NCBI GenBank assembly: GCA_021151625.1
Contig: JAGKWY010000027.1
Coordinates: forward strand, 1-64,000
DNA from: Gammaproteobacteria bacterium
Lineage (GTDB): Bacteria > Pseudomonadota > Gammaproteobacteria > Pseudomonadales > Cellvibrionaceae
DNA length: 64,000 bases
Direction: 5' to 3'
Of this stretch, positions 9,026-17,584 are shown piece by piece. Position 1 is the first letter of the stretch. Each line of letters starts with the position of its first letter. A program made the position numbers and the translations under genes. Below the pieces are notes generated by a model. That model was not told the DNA's origin. It saw only the letters and a list, made by a program, of their open reading frames with translations, and searched no databases.

Positions 9026-9898
9026 ATGAAATTATTAGTTAACAAATTTTTTCTGCTGTTTCTGTTGTTGTTTGTTGGCAAATCTTATGCGGTAAATGTT
9101 GATTTGATGGTGCTGTATACAAACGATTTTACTAACGTTAACAATGCTGCTACGGCGATCCAGAGTTACATATCCTATTCCAATCAGGTTTTTACAAATA
9201 GTGGAATCGATATTCAGTTCCGTTTAAAGCATCATCAGGCCTTACAGTTGTCCGGAGGTGAGCAGGTATCTGAGAGCTTGCGAAATCAACTGTTTTTCGA
9301 TTCGCAGGTAATGTCCTTGAGAGGGACATATCGGCCGGATATTGTTGTGTACTTAACACGTTCATCATCGTCTTTGTGTGGAATTGCTGAGTTTCCAAGC
9401 GTGACGGTACGCCCAGGTGGTTCATACTCGACTGAACGTGAGATGGCTTTCAAGGGGGTTTCTGTTGTTGGGTGGGATTGTGGTGCAGCAGTTTTCTCTC
9501 ATGAAATCGGCCATAATTTGGGTGGAGGCCATGGCCCAGTCGCATCCGGAGATCACCCTGGTATTCCAATTGTGAACTCTAGAGGGCATGGAGTGAGAGA
9601 TGTCTTTCGAACCGTAATGGCATATGAAGATGTATTTGGGGTTGCGCCAAGATTGGCATATCACTCAAATCCAGCTATTTCATATAACGGATTGGCTACA
9701 GGTACTTCCGATAGAAATAATGCTTATGGGATGAAAGAAATCGCGGAAAAACATGTGCAATATTATTCATCATGTTTTCCTGCTTCGGTGACTATGCGTT
9801 ATGGATCGCCAATTTATTCATGTAGTACGGCTCCTGGATATTGTGCGGAGTTCAGCGGTGGTTTGCGCCCAACCTGCACCAAATTGAATCCGAACTAA
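9026..9898 (+). CDS. Secreted reprolysin-like zinc metalloprotease (metzincin)
   Basis: 290 residues from ATG 9026, chosen because AAAGGAAG lies just upstream and a signal peptide follows (KLLVNKFFLLFLLLFVGKSYA). The catalytic site is HEIGHNLGGGH (H159, E160, H163, H169), a full HExxHxxGxxH metzincin motif. A Met-turn TVMAYE follows at M198, placing it with the M12B/reprolysin-like peptidases. Several cysteines (SSLCGIAEF, VGWDCG, and four near the C-terminus) suggest disulfides in an exported enzyme. No propeptide is present in this chain: the mature domain begins directly after the signal peptide, and the preceding gene may supply it. The target is unknown. Confidence 0.9.
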   Translation: MKLLVNKFFLLFLLLFVGKSYAVNVDLMVLYTNDFTNVNNAATAIQSYISYSNQVFTNSGIDIQFRLKHHQALQLSGGEQVSESLRNQLFFDSQVMSLRGTYRPDIVVYLTRSSSSLCGIAEFPSVTVRPGGSYSTEREMAFKGVSVVGWDCGAAVFSHEIGHNLGGGHGPVASGDHPGIPIVNSRGHGVRDVFRTVMAYEDVFGVAPRLAYHSNPAISYNGLATGTSDRNNAYGMKEIAEKHVQYYSSCFPASVTMRYGSPIYSCSTAPGYCAEFSGGLRPTCTKLNPN

Positions 9899-9910
9899 TT
9901 TGCTTTAAAT

Positions 9911-9943
9911 TGCACAACACTTTATTGGCGTGGGTGTTGTGCA
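9911..9943 (+). terminator. Hairpin after the protease gene
   Basis: Arms TGCACAACAC (9911-9920) and GTGTTGTGCA (9934-9943), a perfect 10-bp match with a 13-base loop, 13 bp after the protease stop. There is no proper T run, so it may be a weak terminator or an mRNA-stabilising hairpin. Confidence 0.5.
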
Positions 9944-10067
9944 TCGGGTTTATATATTTAATAATAATTATATGATTTAATAAAAGATTCTCTTGTAGCC
10001 CTTATGCTTACGCGCGAACTCTGGTTCAATGCGTGCGCAATGGCTTCACTCTTTTAAGGAATCTTTC

Positions 10068-11099
10068 ATGTCTCGCTCACCTATTCTTGTGACTGGCGGT
10101 GCCGGGTTTATCGGCAGCCATGTCTGTGTGGAATTGATTAATAGCGGTTATTTGCCGGTGGTGGTGGATAACCTGATCAACAGCAAGCCCGAATCGCTCA
10201 AGCGTGTCGCCCAAATTACCGGTGTGGAGCCGGTGTTTTATGAGGTGGATATCAACGATAAGGAAGCACTACGCGAAGTCTTCAAAATGTATGAAATTGA
10301 GGCGGTAATGCACTTTGCCGGCTTGAAAGCGGTGGGTGAATCCACGAAGATCCCCATGAAATACTATCGCTACAATGTTGCTGGCACCTTGTCTCTGGCT
10401 GAAGTGATGGAAGAGTTTGAAGTCTGGAAGATGATCTTCAGCTCATCAGCTACCGTCTATGGCGACCCGGCTTCTGTACCGATTGATGAAAGTTTTGCCA
10501 CCGGTGCGACCAATCCTTATGGCCGCAGCAAGCTGATTGTGGAAGATATTCTGCGCGATATAGCCAAGACCCCGGACAGTCGCTGGAACTTTTCCTTGCT
10601 GCGCTATTTTAACCCGGTTGGAGCGCATGAAAGCGGCTTGATCGGCGAAGATCCGGCCGGTATCCCTAATAATCTATTGCCCTATGTGGCCCAGGTGGCG
10701 ATTGGCAAGTTGCAGGAGTTAGGGGTATTTGGCGATGACTACGAAACCATCGATGGTACCGGTGTGCGCGATTACATCCATGTGGTGGATCTGGCCAAAG
10801 GCCACGTCGCGGCGTTGAGAGCTTTGGAGAAGTTTGCCCCAGGCTGCCGCGCTTACAATCTCGGCACTGGTTCTGGTTTGTCGGTATTGCAGATAGTAAA
10901 AGCTTTCGAGGCTGCAAGCGGTCGCAAAGTGCCTTACAAAATATTGCCGCGCCGCCCGGGCGACATTGCCGCCTGTTATGCCAACGCTGATAAAGCGAAA
11001 TTTGACCTGGGCTGGACGGCCGAGCTGGGGCTGGAGCGCATGATGCAGGATGCCTGGCGCTGGCAGTCACAGAATCCTAATGGCTACGACCCCGTCTGA
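10068..11099 (+). CDS. galE: UDP-glucose 4-epimerase
   Basis: 343-residue extended SDR enzyme interconverting UDP-glucose and UDP-galactose for the Leloir pathway and cell-surface sugars. ATG 10068 is chosen over the upstream in-frame start at 10029 because AAGGA precedes it and the chain then opens MSRSPILVTGGAGFIGS with the NAD-binding GxxGxxG. The catalytic Ser region SSSATVYG and YxxxK (NPYGRSKLIVED) are present, as are the LRYFNPVGAH and GTGVRDYIHV family motifs. It is monocistronic, with a strong terminator directly after it. Confidence 0.96.
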   Translation: MSRSPILVTGGAGFIGSHVCVELINSGYLPVVVDNLINSKPESLKRVAQITGVEPVFYEVDINDKEALREVFKMYEIEAVMHFAGLKAVGESTKIPMKYYRYNVAGTLSLAEVMEEFEVWKMIFSSSATVYGDPASVPIDESFATGATNPYGRSKLIVEDILRDIAKTPDSRWNFSLLRYFNPVGAHESGLIGEDPAGIPNNLLPYVAQVAIGKLQELGVFGDDYETIDGTGVRDYIHVVDLAKGHVAALRALEKFAPGCRAYNLGTGSGLSVLQIVKAFEAASGRKVPYKILPRRPGDIAACYANADKAKFDLGWTAELGLERMMQDAWRWQSQNPNGYDPV

Positions 11100-11122
11100 T
11101 TAATTTGCTACTCCGCTTTACC

Positions 11123-11159
11123 AACAGCCGCCGCGAGCAATCCGGCGGCTGTTTTTTTT
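11123..11159 (+). terminator. Rho-independent terminator of galE
   Basis: Arms AACAGCCGCC (11123-11132) and GGCGGCTGTT (11143-11152), loop of 10, followed by seven more T. It is a strong GC-rich terminator 23 bp after galE. Confidence 0.9.
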
Positions 11160-11258
11160 GCCTGTGATAAAACGGCCTGTAACAAGTTTCATGAGTTGGC
11201 TGCTATAGATGTAACTGGTTTGCTTGTCACATGAGTTGTGATGTTTATGGCAAAAAAG

Positions 11259-11323
11259 CTTCTCACTTTTTACCGAAGCAAGTGAGAGGCCCCAGCTTTA
11301 GGCGGTTTTTCAAAAGTGAGAAG
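11259..11323. repeat. Spaced perfect inverted repeat upstream of the di-heme protein gene
   Basis: CTTCTCACTTTT (11259-11270) is repeated as its exact reverse complement AAAAGTGAGAAG (11312-11323), 41 bases apart. A shorter related copy, GCAAGTGAGAGG, lies between them. It is located about 250 bp ahead of the gene start at 11577, so it could be an operator, part of an RNA structure or a small mobile-element remnant. No function is assigned. I see no other feature in 11324-11576 apart from a GTGGAGAC ribosome-binding site at 11563. Confidence 0.55.
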
Positions 11324-11576
11324 AGAAAAAGCGCGGCCTGATGGAAGCTTACTAGTGTGTTAGTCCATCAACACAACAATAACTTTAATAAGTAGTAAGA
11401 CAGCGCGCACTTTCCCGGCAGTTGAAAGCTGTGCTTAACCATCAGCCAAGAGTTCTCTTCATCGCTACTCACAATTTCATAACGATAAAAAGCTGGTCGG
11501 TGTGCAACCTGTTTGGGATGTAACAACTGGCAGCGATTGTGATGTATCCGAAGGGAAATTTAGTGGAGACATCAAT

Positions 11577-14500
11577 ATGCAACCCATTAATCTGAGCCGG
11601 ATTTTATTCCTGCTCTGTAGTTTTTTTCTCAGTCATAACCTCTTCGCGCAAACCAACCTTGCGTTAAATAAAACGGCAACCGCCAGCACCGCACTGACGG
11701 CCGCCGCCAATGCGGTAGATGGCAATGGCGGCACCCGCTGGGAATCGGCTCATGGCAATGGTCCCTCATGGCTCAGTGTGGATTTGGGGGCGAGTTACAA
11801 CCTGACTTCGGTAGTTATCGATTGGGAGGCCGCCAATGCCGCTAATTACGATGTGCAAGGCTCAACCAACGGCACCACTTGGGTAAGCCTGGCTACCCGC
11901 ACTGGCGGGGCTTTTGGTGCTCGTACTGATACTGTCGCTGTGGCAGGTAATTATCGCTATCTACGCATTAATGCTACACAGCGCAGTGCTGGTAATACCT
12001 GGGGCTATTCAATTTGGGAGTTGAAAGTTTATGGCGCTGCTCCTGTCAGCAGTTCCTCTAGTGCCGCTGCTAATACCAATCTGGCGCAAGGCGCGATTGT
12101 GGCTGCCAGTTCCCAGGTGCAGCCTGCATCCATGGCGATTGATAACAATGCCGGTACGCGTTGGGAATCTGCCCACGCTGTTGATCCCGCGTGGATCAGC
12201 CTGGATTTTGGCTCGGCCAAAAGCCTGGCTTCGGTGGTGATCGATTGGGAAGCGGCGAATGCGGCCAACTATGAAGTGCAGGGCTCCACTAACAACACCA
12301 GTTGGATCACACTTGCCTCGCGCACCGGCGGAGCCTTTGGTGCACGTACCGATACTATTGCGGTAAGCGGCTCTTATCGCTACCTGCGTATTTATGGCGC
12401 CGCGCGCAGTGCAGGTAACCAGTGGGGCTATTCCATTATCGAATTGAAAGTCTATGGCTCCGGTGGTGTAGCGAGTAGCACACCAGCGACTAGTGCGGCG
12501 CCCAGCAGTACACTGGTGGTCGCATCCAGTCGCGCTTCTTCCTCTGCCGGTGTTGCGAGTAGTGTCAATGCCAGTATTCCGGTGAATGTGACCTACAAGC
12601 CCTTGTACCCGAATCAATCCACACCGGAAATTTCGCGCAACTGGCGCATTGAGGCGGATGGCACCATTGTGACTTTTGGCAGCGGCCGCGCCCGTGCGCG
12701 CCATGAAGCAGAAGATATTTTCTATACATTCCCATCCTTCTATCACGAACACCGCACGTTCAAATTTGAAGTGCACGATCACACACCCAAAGGTGAGTCG
12801 CGTGTAGAGATTTTCTACGAACCGGAATACGCCAACTTTAACGATATCGGTTGTCGCAAAAGTTTGTTCAACCCATATCGTTCCTACTTTGGCGATAACG
12901 GCGGCTTTACTCGTATTCGTAATGCGGATCCCGCAACTGGCAAAGGTGAGTTATGGCGTTGTATTGGCACCCGTTTTGTGCCGGGCGAGCGCGAAGGGCA
13001 AACCACACTGCGCACCGGTGAATTCTACGATTTCGAATTCCAGCAATGGCTCGGCTTTACCGATACTGATCCACGCGTAAGTGCGCAGCGTGTATATTAC
13101 ACAGATACGTTCCGCATCAAATTGGGCAGTCCCGGTTTGTATATCGTGAACAACGATGAGTTGAATGCGAAATTATCTTCTGGTGGTGCAGCAACGGCAG
13201 CGCCTGTGCGTGCATTTAAAGGTATTGCGCAGGCAGATGTGATTAGCACTTCCGGTGTATTGGCCGATTCCGGCGCGCCCGGTTATCAATCAATTCGCTC
13301 ACCACAGGCGATTGCCAAGGGTTATCAAAAGCCTTCGTATTTAATTACCAATCCAGCCAACAACGCGACTGTCACTTATCGCGAAGGCAATCAAACATTC
13401 ACTGATCCGGTCATTGAATATGCACCGACTGCGGCGAGCCCATTTATTGTGGATCGCCACTCGCATTTGTGGACGGCATTTTTCCGCGAAGCATTAAATA
13501 TTCGCTGGGAAACACACAATCAATTCTTGAATGGTCGCCGCATTTTTCACACGGATTTTGTAACGGGAAAACACTTTGAGGCTGGCAATCCTGATTTCAC
13601 TGAGTTGGCAAATTTTTCTACTGGTTTAACGATTAATAATTCCTGTGTAGGGTGCCATGTGAATAATGGTCGCGGTCAGGCACCGGTGGCTGGGCAGTTG
13701 CCGAATAGCATGGCAGTGAAGGTTAGCTCGGGTGCAACCGATGTGAACGGTAATGCATTGCCACACAATTATTTTGGCAAGGTGTTGCAGCCGCAATCGC
13801 GCAATGGTGCTGTGCCGGCAGAGGCCATCACCAATTTAAGTTACAGCGCTCTAACGGGGACTTTTAATGATGGCACGGCCTATCAATTGCAGGCGCCGAA
13901 TTATGCTGTACAGGTGCTCGATACTGCCGGTGGTGCGGTAAATAATTTCTCGCCGCGTATGGCACAGACTATTGTTGGTCTAGGTTTGTTAGAAGCAGTG
14001 CCTGAATCTGTTTTATTGCAACGTCATGATCCGAACGATAGCAATGGCGATGGAATTTCTGGACGCGCAAATCAGGTTACTGATTTAAAAACTGGTGAGC
14101 AGCGTATCGGTCGCTTTGGTTGGAAGGCATCGGTTGCAACCCTGGAGCAATTTACCGCAGATGCATTGCATGAAGACATAGGTGTGAGCACCAGTATTTT
14201 GCAAGGCCCTGCGTGTGGCGCTAATCAAACGGCGTGTCGCAATGCTGGACCAAATGGAGTTGAGTTGAGTGATGCGCGTGTGAATTTGTTGACTGTGTAT
14301 ATGCAAGCACTTGGTTCGCCAGCGCGCCGTGCAGAAACCGTTAATAATGCTGATGTAGTTCGCGGTGAGCAGGTGTTTGGTAATTTGGGTTGTGCCGGTT
14401 GTCATACTCCAACACTCACTACCGATTACGGTCATCCACTTGCGGAAATGCGTGGGCAAGCCATTAAGCCATACACCGATTTGTTGTTGCACGATATGGG

Positions 14501-14750
14501 TGAAGGTTTGAGTGATCGCTTGACGAACAACGCTGCGTTAAATCGCGAATGGCGCACACCGGCGCTCTGGGGCTTGGGCCTGGAAGAGGCGGTAAATGGT
14601 CACAGTCGTTTGTTGCACGATGGTCGCGCACGCAATATCAATGAAGCGATTTTGTGGCACGGCGGTGAAGCCGCAGCAAGTCAGGCTGCGTATCGCGCTG
14701 CAACTTCAGCACAGCGCAATGATTTAATTAAGTTCCTTGAGTCACTGTAA
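11577..14750 (+). CDS. Secreted di-heme oxidoreductase (DHOR/DUF1111-like) with two F5/8C carbohydrate-binding modules
   Basis: 1057 residues from ATG 11577, chosen for the GGAG just upstream and the signal peptide (MQPINLSRILFLLCSFFLSHNLFAQ). Modules in order: an F5/8 type C (discoidin, CBM32-like) domain at about 27-155; a Ser-rich linker; a second, closely similar F5/8C domain at about 167-294; a Ser/Ala-rich linker; an unrecognised beta-rich region (about 335-540); then a C-terminal di-heme part. Heme sites are CVGCH (C690-H694) and CAGCH (C939-H943). The sequence around them (NSCVGCHVNNGRGQAP, SNGDGISGRANQV, FGWKA, ALWGLG) fits the DHOR/DUF1111 family, related to di-heme peroxidases and MauG-type proteins. 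The binding modules suggest it is anchored to a polysaccharide or the cell surface, where it could pass or receive electrons. The substrate is unknown. It is monocistronic with its own terminator. Confidence 0.85.
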   Translation: MQPINLSRILFLLCSFFLSHNLFAQTNLALNKTATASTALTAAANAVDGNGGTRWESAHGNGPSWLSVDLGASYNLTSVVIDWEAANAANYDVQGSTNGTTWVSLATRTGGAFGARTDTVAVAGNYRYLRINATQRSAGNTWGYSIWELKVYGAAPVSSSSSAAANTNLAQGAIVAASSQVQPASMAIDNNAGTRWESAHAVDPAWISLDFGSAKSLASVVIDWEAANAANYEVQGSTNNTSWITLASRTGGAFGARTDTIAVSGSYRYLRIYGAARSAGNQWGYSIIELKVYGSGGVASSTPATSAAPSSTLVVASSRASSSAGVASSVNASIPVNVTYKPLYPNQSTPEISRNWRIEADGTIVTFGSGRARARHEAEDIFYTFPSFYHEHRTFKFEVHDHTPKGESRVEIFYEPEYANFNDIGCRKSLFNPYRSYFGDNGGFTRIRNADPATGKGELWRCIGTRFVPGEREGQTTLRTGEFYDFEFQQWLGFTDTDPRVSAQRVYYTDTFRIKLGSPGLYIVNNDELNAKLSSGGAATAAPVRAFKGIAQADVISTSGVLADSGAPGYQSIRSPQAIAKGYQKPSYLITNPANNATVTYREGNQTFTDPVIEYAPTAASPFIVDRHSHLWTAFFREALNIRWETHNQFLNGRRIFHTDFVTGKHFEAGNPDFTELANFSTGLTINNSCVGCHVNNGRGQAPVAGQLPNSMAVKVSSGATDVNGNALPHNYFGKVLQPQSRNGAVPAEAITNLSYSALTGTFNDGTAYQLQAPNYAVQVLDTAGGAVNNFSPRMAQTIVGLGLLEAVPESVLLQRHDPNDSNGDGISGRANQVTDLKTGEQRIGRFGWKASVATLEQFTADALHEDIGVSTSILQGPACGANQTACRNAGPNGVELSDARVNLLTVYMQALGSPARRAETVNNADVVRGEQVFGNLGCAGCHTPTLTTDYGHPLAEMRGQAIKPYTDLLLHDMGEGLSDRLTNNAALNREWRTPALWGLGLEEAVNGHSRLLHDGRARNINEAILWHGGEAAASQAAYRAATSAQRNDLIKFLESL

Positions 14751-14780
14751 GTTTTAGTTGTGGTAGGTTTGCAAAAACAA

Positions 14781-14816
14781 AAAACTCCCATCAGGTTACT
14801 GATGGGAGTTTTTTAT
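14781..14816 (+). terminator. Rho-independent terminator of the di-heme protein gene
   Basis: Arms AAAACTCCCATCAG (14781-14794) and CTGATGGGAGTTTT (14799-14812), loop GTTA, followed by TT and an AT-rich stretch. Strong intrinsic terminator. Confidence 0.92.
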
Positions 14817-14851
14817 TTTTCGTCGGATTCGAGATTGTGCCAAGGATGGCA

Positions 14852-14950
14852 ACCGGCATTCCCTCTGTGACACGCCGTAAATACATCCTTGTAGGCTCGG
14901 ATGCAGCATCCATGCTACATACGGTCACAGATGAAATCCCGGATGCCCTC
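14852..14950. repeat. Dispersed repeat element, copy 1
   Basis: A non-coding stretch between the terminator at 14781 and the end of degV. It contains an inverted pair TCTGTGAC (14864-14871) and GTCACAGA (14924-14931) around a central palindromic stretch GATGCAGCATC. Its core (14873-14899) matches the reverse complement of 21792-21818 at 24 of 27 positions. The shared core and the hairpin shape mark it as a member of a dispersed intergenic repeat family. From memory, similar sequences occur in other gammaproteobacterial genomes, but I could not check this. Confidence 0.65.
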
Positions 14951-14968
14951 TGTGCAAGTACGAAAGTG

Positions 14969-15916
14969 TTATACCAAATCCTTCTCGGTAGCAAACGACA
15001 GTGCAAACGATTTTGGTCCCACGTTAATTGCGCCGGTCATGCTCATCATCGACAACATGGTTTTGATGTTGTGTTGCTTACAGAATTCGCGGAATTCCAC
15101 CAGGATAGGTTCGTCCTTGATCTCCTCCAATAGTCCGCCGTAGCTCATAGCGATTACTTCGCTGCTTAAGCCTTGTTGGATTTGTTTTTTCACGTGAGTG
15201 AATAGTTTTTCCAGCGCACCCAAAAATCCTTTGCCCGTGTCAATTTTGTCAGTCGCGCCGCGATGTAGTTGCACAATTGGTCGTAAATTCAGCGCGCTGG
15301 CCAATTTGAAGTTAATCCAGGAGATATTGTTGTCGCCTTTGCGCAAATGGCGACGTTCACGCATATAGGAAAGATCGTTCGGAATTAAGTAGCCGTAAAC
15401 CTGATCGCGCATGTTATCGATTTCGCGAATGGATTTATTCAGAGGCAATTTATCCACATGAATACGTTTTACCAATTCGTAAACCAGCAAGGCGTGACCG
15501 GTAAACATGGACATGGAATCGTACAAGCGAATGCGGAAAGGTGCGCGACCTTCATTTTTTTCCATCTCGCGGAATTTGGGTTCGTTCACCAATGCCGCTT
15601 CAGAAACGCGTTTGAATACATCACTTTTTTTGCTGTTGATGGTAACTACTTGCACCAAATCGTATTTGGGCAGCAGGCGCTCTTTCAGGATGTTGGTCAT
15701 GTCATTAACAGACAAGGGATCTGATTGCGCCAGGCCATACACATCACGCGAGTGATTTTTGTAAAACTTGAGCATGGTTTCCGGATCGCGATAATCCAGT
15801 TCCTGGCCCTTGGCGTGGTTGATGTAAATCGGCAGCACTTCAATGTTGTGCTGTTGAATAAATTTCGCGGGTAAATCGCACGTTGAATCTACAGCAATAC
15901 ACGTCCTGGATGACAT
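14969..15916 (-). CDS. DegV family fatty-acid-binding protein
   Basis: 315 residues from ATG 15916, preferred over the in-frame start at 15940 because a strong GGGGAGAG lies just upstream. It opens SSRTCIAVDSTCDLPAKF, the typical DegV AxVDSxxDLP start, and continues with EVLPIYINHAKGQELDY. Family members bind a fatty acid and in some bacteria present it to an acyl kinase (FakB). No FakA-like gene is visible here, so the role is open. At 315 residues it is longer than many DegV proteins (about 280). It is a lone leftward gene; the 283-bp gap to the kinase gene at 16200 holds nothing I recognise. Confidence 0.87.
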   Translation of the reverse strand: MSSRTCIAVDSTCDLPAKFIQQHNIEVLPIYINHAKGQELDYRDPETMLKFYKNHSRDVYGLAQSDPLSVNDMTNILKERLLPKYDLVQVVTINSKKSDVFKRVSEAALVNEPKFREMEKNEGRAPFRIRLYDSMSMFTGHALLVYELVKRIHVDKLPLNKSIREIDNMRDQVYGYLIPNDLSYMRERRHLRKGDNNISWINFKLASALNLRPIVQLHRGATDKIDTGKGFLGALEKLFTHVKKQIQQGLSSEVIAMSYGGLLEEIKDEPILVEFREFCKQHNIKTMLSMMSMTGAINVGPKSFALSFATEKDLV

Positions 15917-16199
15917 TTTTTCTCTCCCCTGATAAGGCATAGTTAGTTTTTGAAACCGCTATGCCATCCCTGGCGTGTTGTCCTGGCCCCGTTCAAAAGG
16001 CGCTATTTGATGGTGTCAGTATCGGGGGAGCAGGCAAAAAGATGTAGTCGCATAAATCACTGCGTTTTGTAAGGCGTTGTTAGTTCTTGTGTGAGATATG
16101 GCTTACACGGGCGCAGATTTTTGCGCTAATGGTTATAAGCGCCACAAGCGTTTTGTTAGAAAGGGTGATGAGCGTAAACGGGGGGTATTAACTGCGCAG

Positions 16200-17582
16200 T
16201 TAATCGGCGTCTGGTGTCATTGGGAGCAAAATACTAAAACAAGCACCGCCGAGTTCAGAGCGGGTGATGCGTATATCGCCTTCGTAACTGCGCACAATTT
16301 CTGCGGCAACTGAAAGGCCAATGCCCTGGCCGGGAATACTGGTGTCCAATCGTTGGCCTCGCTCCAGAATGCGATCGCGCTGGTCTTCGGGAACTCCGGG
16401 GCCATCGTCTTCAATATCGATACGCAATTGCGCAGCTTCGATGGCGCTGCTCATGCGCACCTGCTGCTTGCCGTATTTGAATGCGTTTTCCAGCAGGTTG
16501 CCGACCAGCTCCATCACGTCTTGCTCATCGCCTGCCACCAGTGAGTTGGGAGCAAGGTCGAGTTCCTGTTGCATACGTTTTTCGGCATAAACTTTTTGTA
16601 ATGTGGCAAATAACCGCTGGGCGATAGGTTCAATGCGTGTGCGGCGAAAAGTGCCCTTTTGTTGGCTGGAGACGGCGCGCTGCAATTGATAGGTCACCAC
16701 CTGGCTCATACGGGCGACCTGTTCACTGAGTTCGTTATCCGGGTCAGGTGACTGGTTTATTTTGCTCTGTAGTACTGCCAATGGTGTTTTTAAGCTGTGT
16801 GCTAAATCAGCAAGACTATTGCGGTAGCGTTGGCGCAGCGATTGTTCGCGATCCAGCACCTGGTTGAGGTTGTTGACTATGCGCTGCAATTCCTTGGGAT
16901 GTTCGCCTTCAATACTGCTGGTGTCGCCGCTTTGCATAGCCTTGAGTGCGACGGCGAGTTTCCCCAGTGGGCGCAGGCCCCAACGCAAAATCAGGGTCTG
17001 GGCGATCAACAAAAATATCCCCGCAGCACCCAGCCAGCGCCAGAGTTCGCTGCGATAAGCACTGAGTTCGGCCAGGTATTCGTCGGCGCTGTGGATGACC
17101 ACAAAGTGAAACGGGGTGGGGGTGCCTTTGGCATCTTCCCAGTTGACGGTGTAGCGAGCAACAAAATGGAGTTTGCTATCAAGCTGCTTTTCGCTGAACA
17201 GCATCTTGCCCGGGGTATCGCTTTTGGCGATTTGTTTGTAGTTGGGCGGGGTGCTCAAGGCGGCTGAGTTGGAGTGCCAGACGGCTTTTTCGCGGCCATC
17301 AAAGATATAGCCGTAAAGCCCGGAGTTGGGGTGTTCGAAATCGGCTTCACTAAGAGTGACAGAGGTGATGCGCAAGCCAGTAATACGGCCGTTTTTGGTT
17401 TCCGGCTCGGCCACGCTCATCAGCAAATTCACATGGCCGCGCAGGCGCGAGCGCTCGGCGACCTCCAGGCTGTTTTCAAACGCGCGATCGAGAAAAAATC
17501 CGGTCAACCCTAAAAATAGCGGCAACAGCAGCGCTGATGCCAGCAGCAGGCGCGAGGCAATCGAACTGAAACGCGCACGCAC
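16200..17582 (-). CDS. PhoQ-like sensor histidine kinase
   Basis: 460-residue inner-membrane kinase. Two membrane spans (about 10-30 and 168-190) enclose a periplasmic sensor domain. A HAMP-like segment follows, then the dimerisation/phosphoacceptor helix with SLADLAHSLKTPLAVLQSK, where His is the phosphorylation site; this form is typical of the PhoQ group. The ATPase domain has NLLENAFKYG (N box), DDGPGVPED (G1) and GQGIGLSVAAEI (G2). It lies two bases downstream of the response regulator and is surely co-transcribed. PhoQ of enterics senses low Mg2+ and cationic peptides; here the signal is unknown, and the acidic patch of PhoQ is not obvious. Named by similarity only. Confidence 0.88.
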   Translation of the reverse strand: MRARFSSIASRLLLASALLLPLFLGLTGFFLDRAFENSLEVAERSRLRGHVNLLMSVAEPETKNGRITGLRITSVTLSEADFEHPNSGLYGYIFDGREKAVWHSNSAALSTPPNYKQIAKSDTPGKMLFSEKQLDSKLHFVARYTVNWEDAKGTPTPFHFVVIHSADEYLAELSAYRSELWRWLGAAGIFLLIAQTLILRWGLRPLGKLAVALKAMQSGDTSSIEGEHPKELQRIVNNLNQVLDREQSLRQRYRNSLADLAHSLKTPLAVLQSKINQSPDPDNELSEQVARMSQVVTYQLQRAVSSQQKGTFRRTRIEPIAQRLFATLQKVYAEKRMQQELDLAPNSLVAGDEQDVMELVGNLLENAFKYGKQQVRMSSAIEAAQLRIDIEDDGPGVPEDQRDRILERGQRLDTSIPGQGIGLSVAAEIVRSYEGDIRITRSELGGACFSILLPMTPDAD

Positions 17583-17584
17583 GC

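Noticed and set aside
12009..12782. 257-residue open frame on the minus strand
   Set aside because: It lies wholly inside the di-heme protein gene, covers its duplicated F5/8C modules, and its sequence has no recognisable domain. It is a shadow of the coding strand.
15917..16199. Hidden gene or RNA between degV and the sensor kinase
   Set aside because: No frame with a ribosome-binding site and no convincing hairpin or terminator was found.
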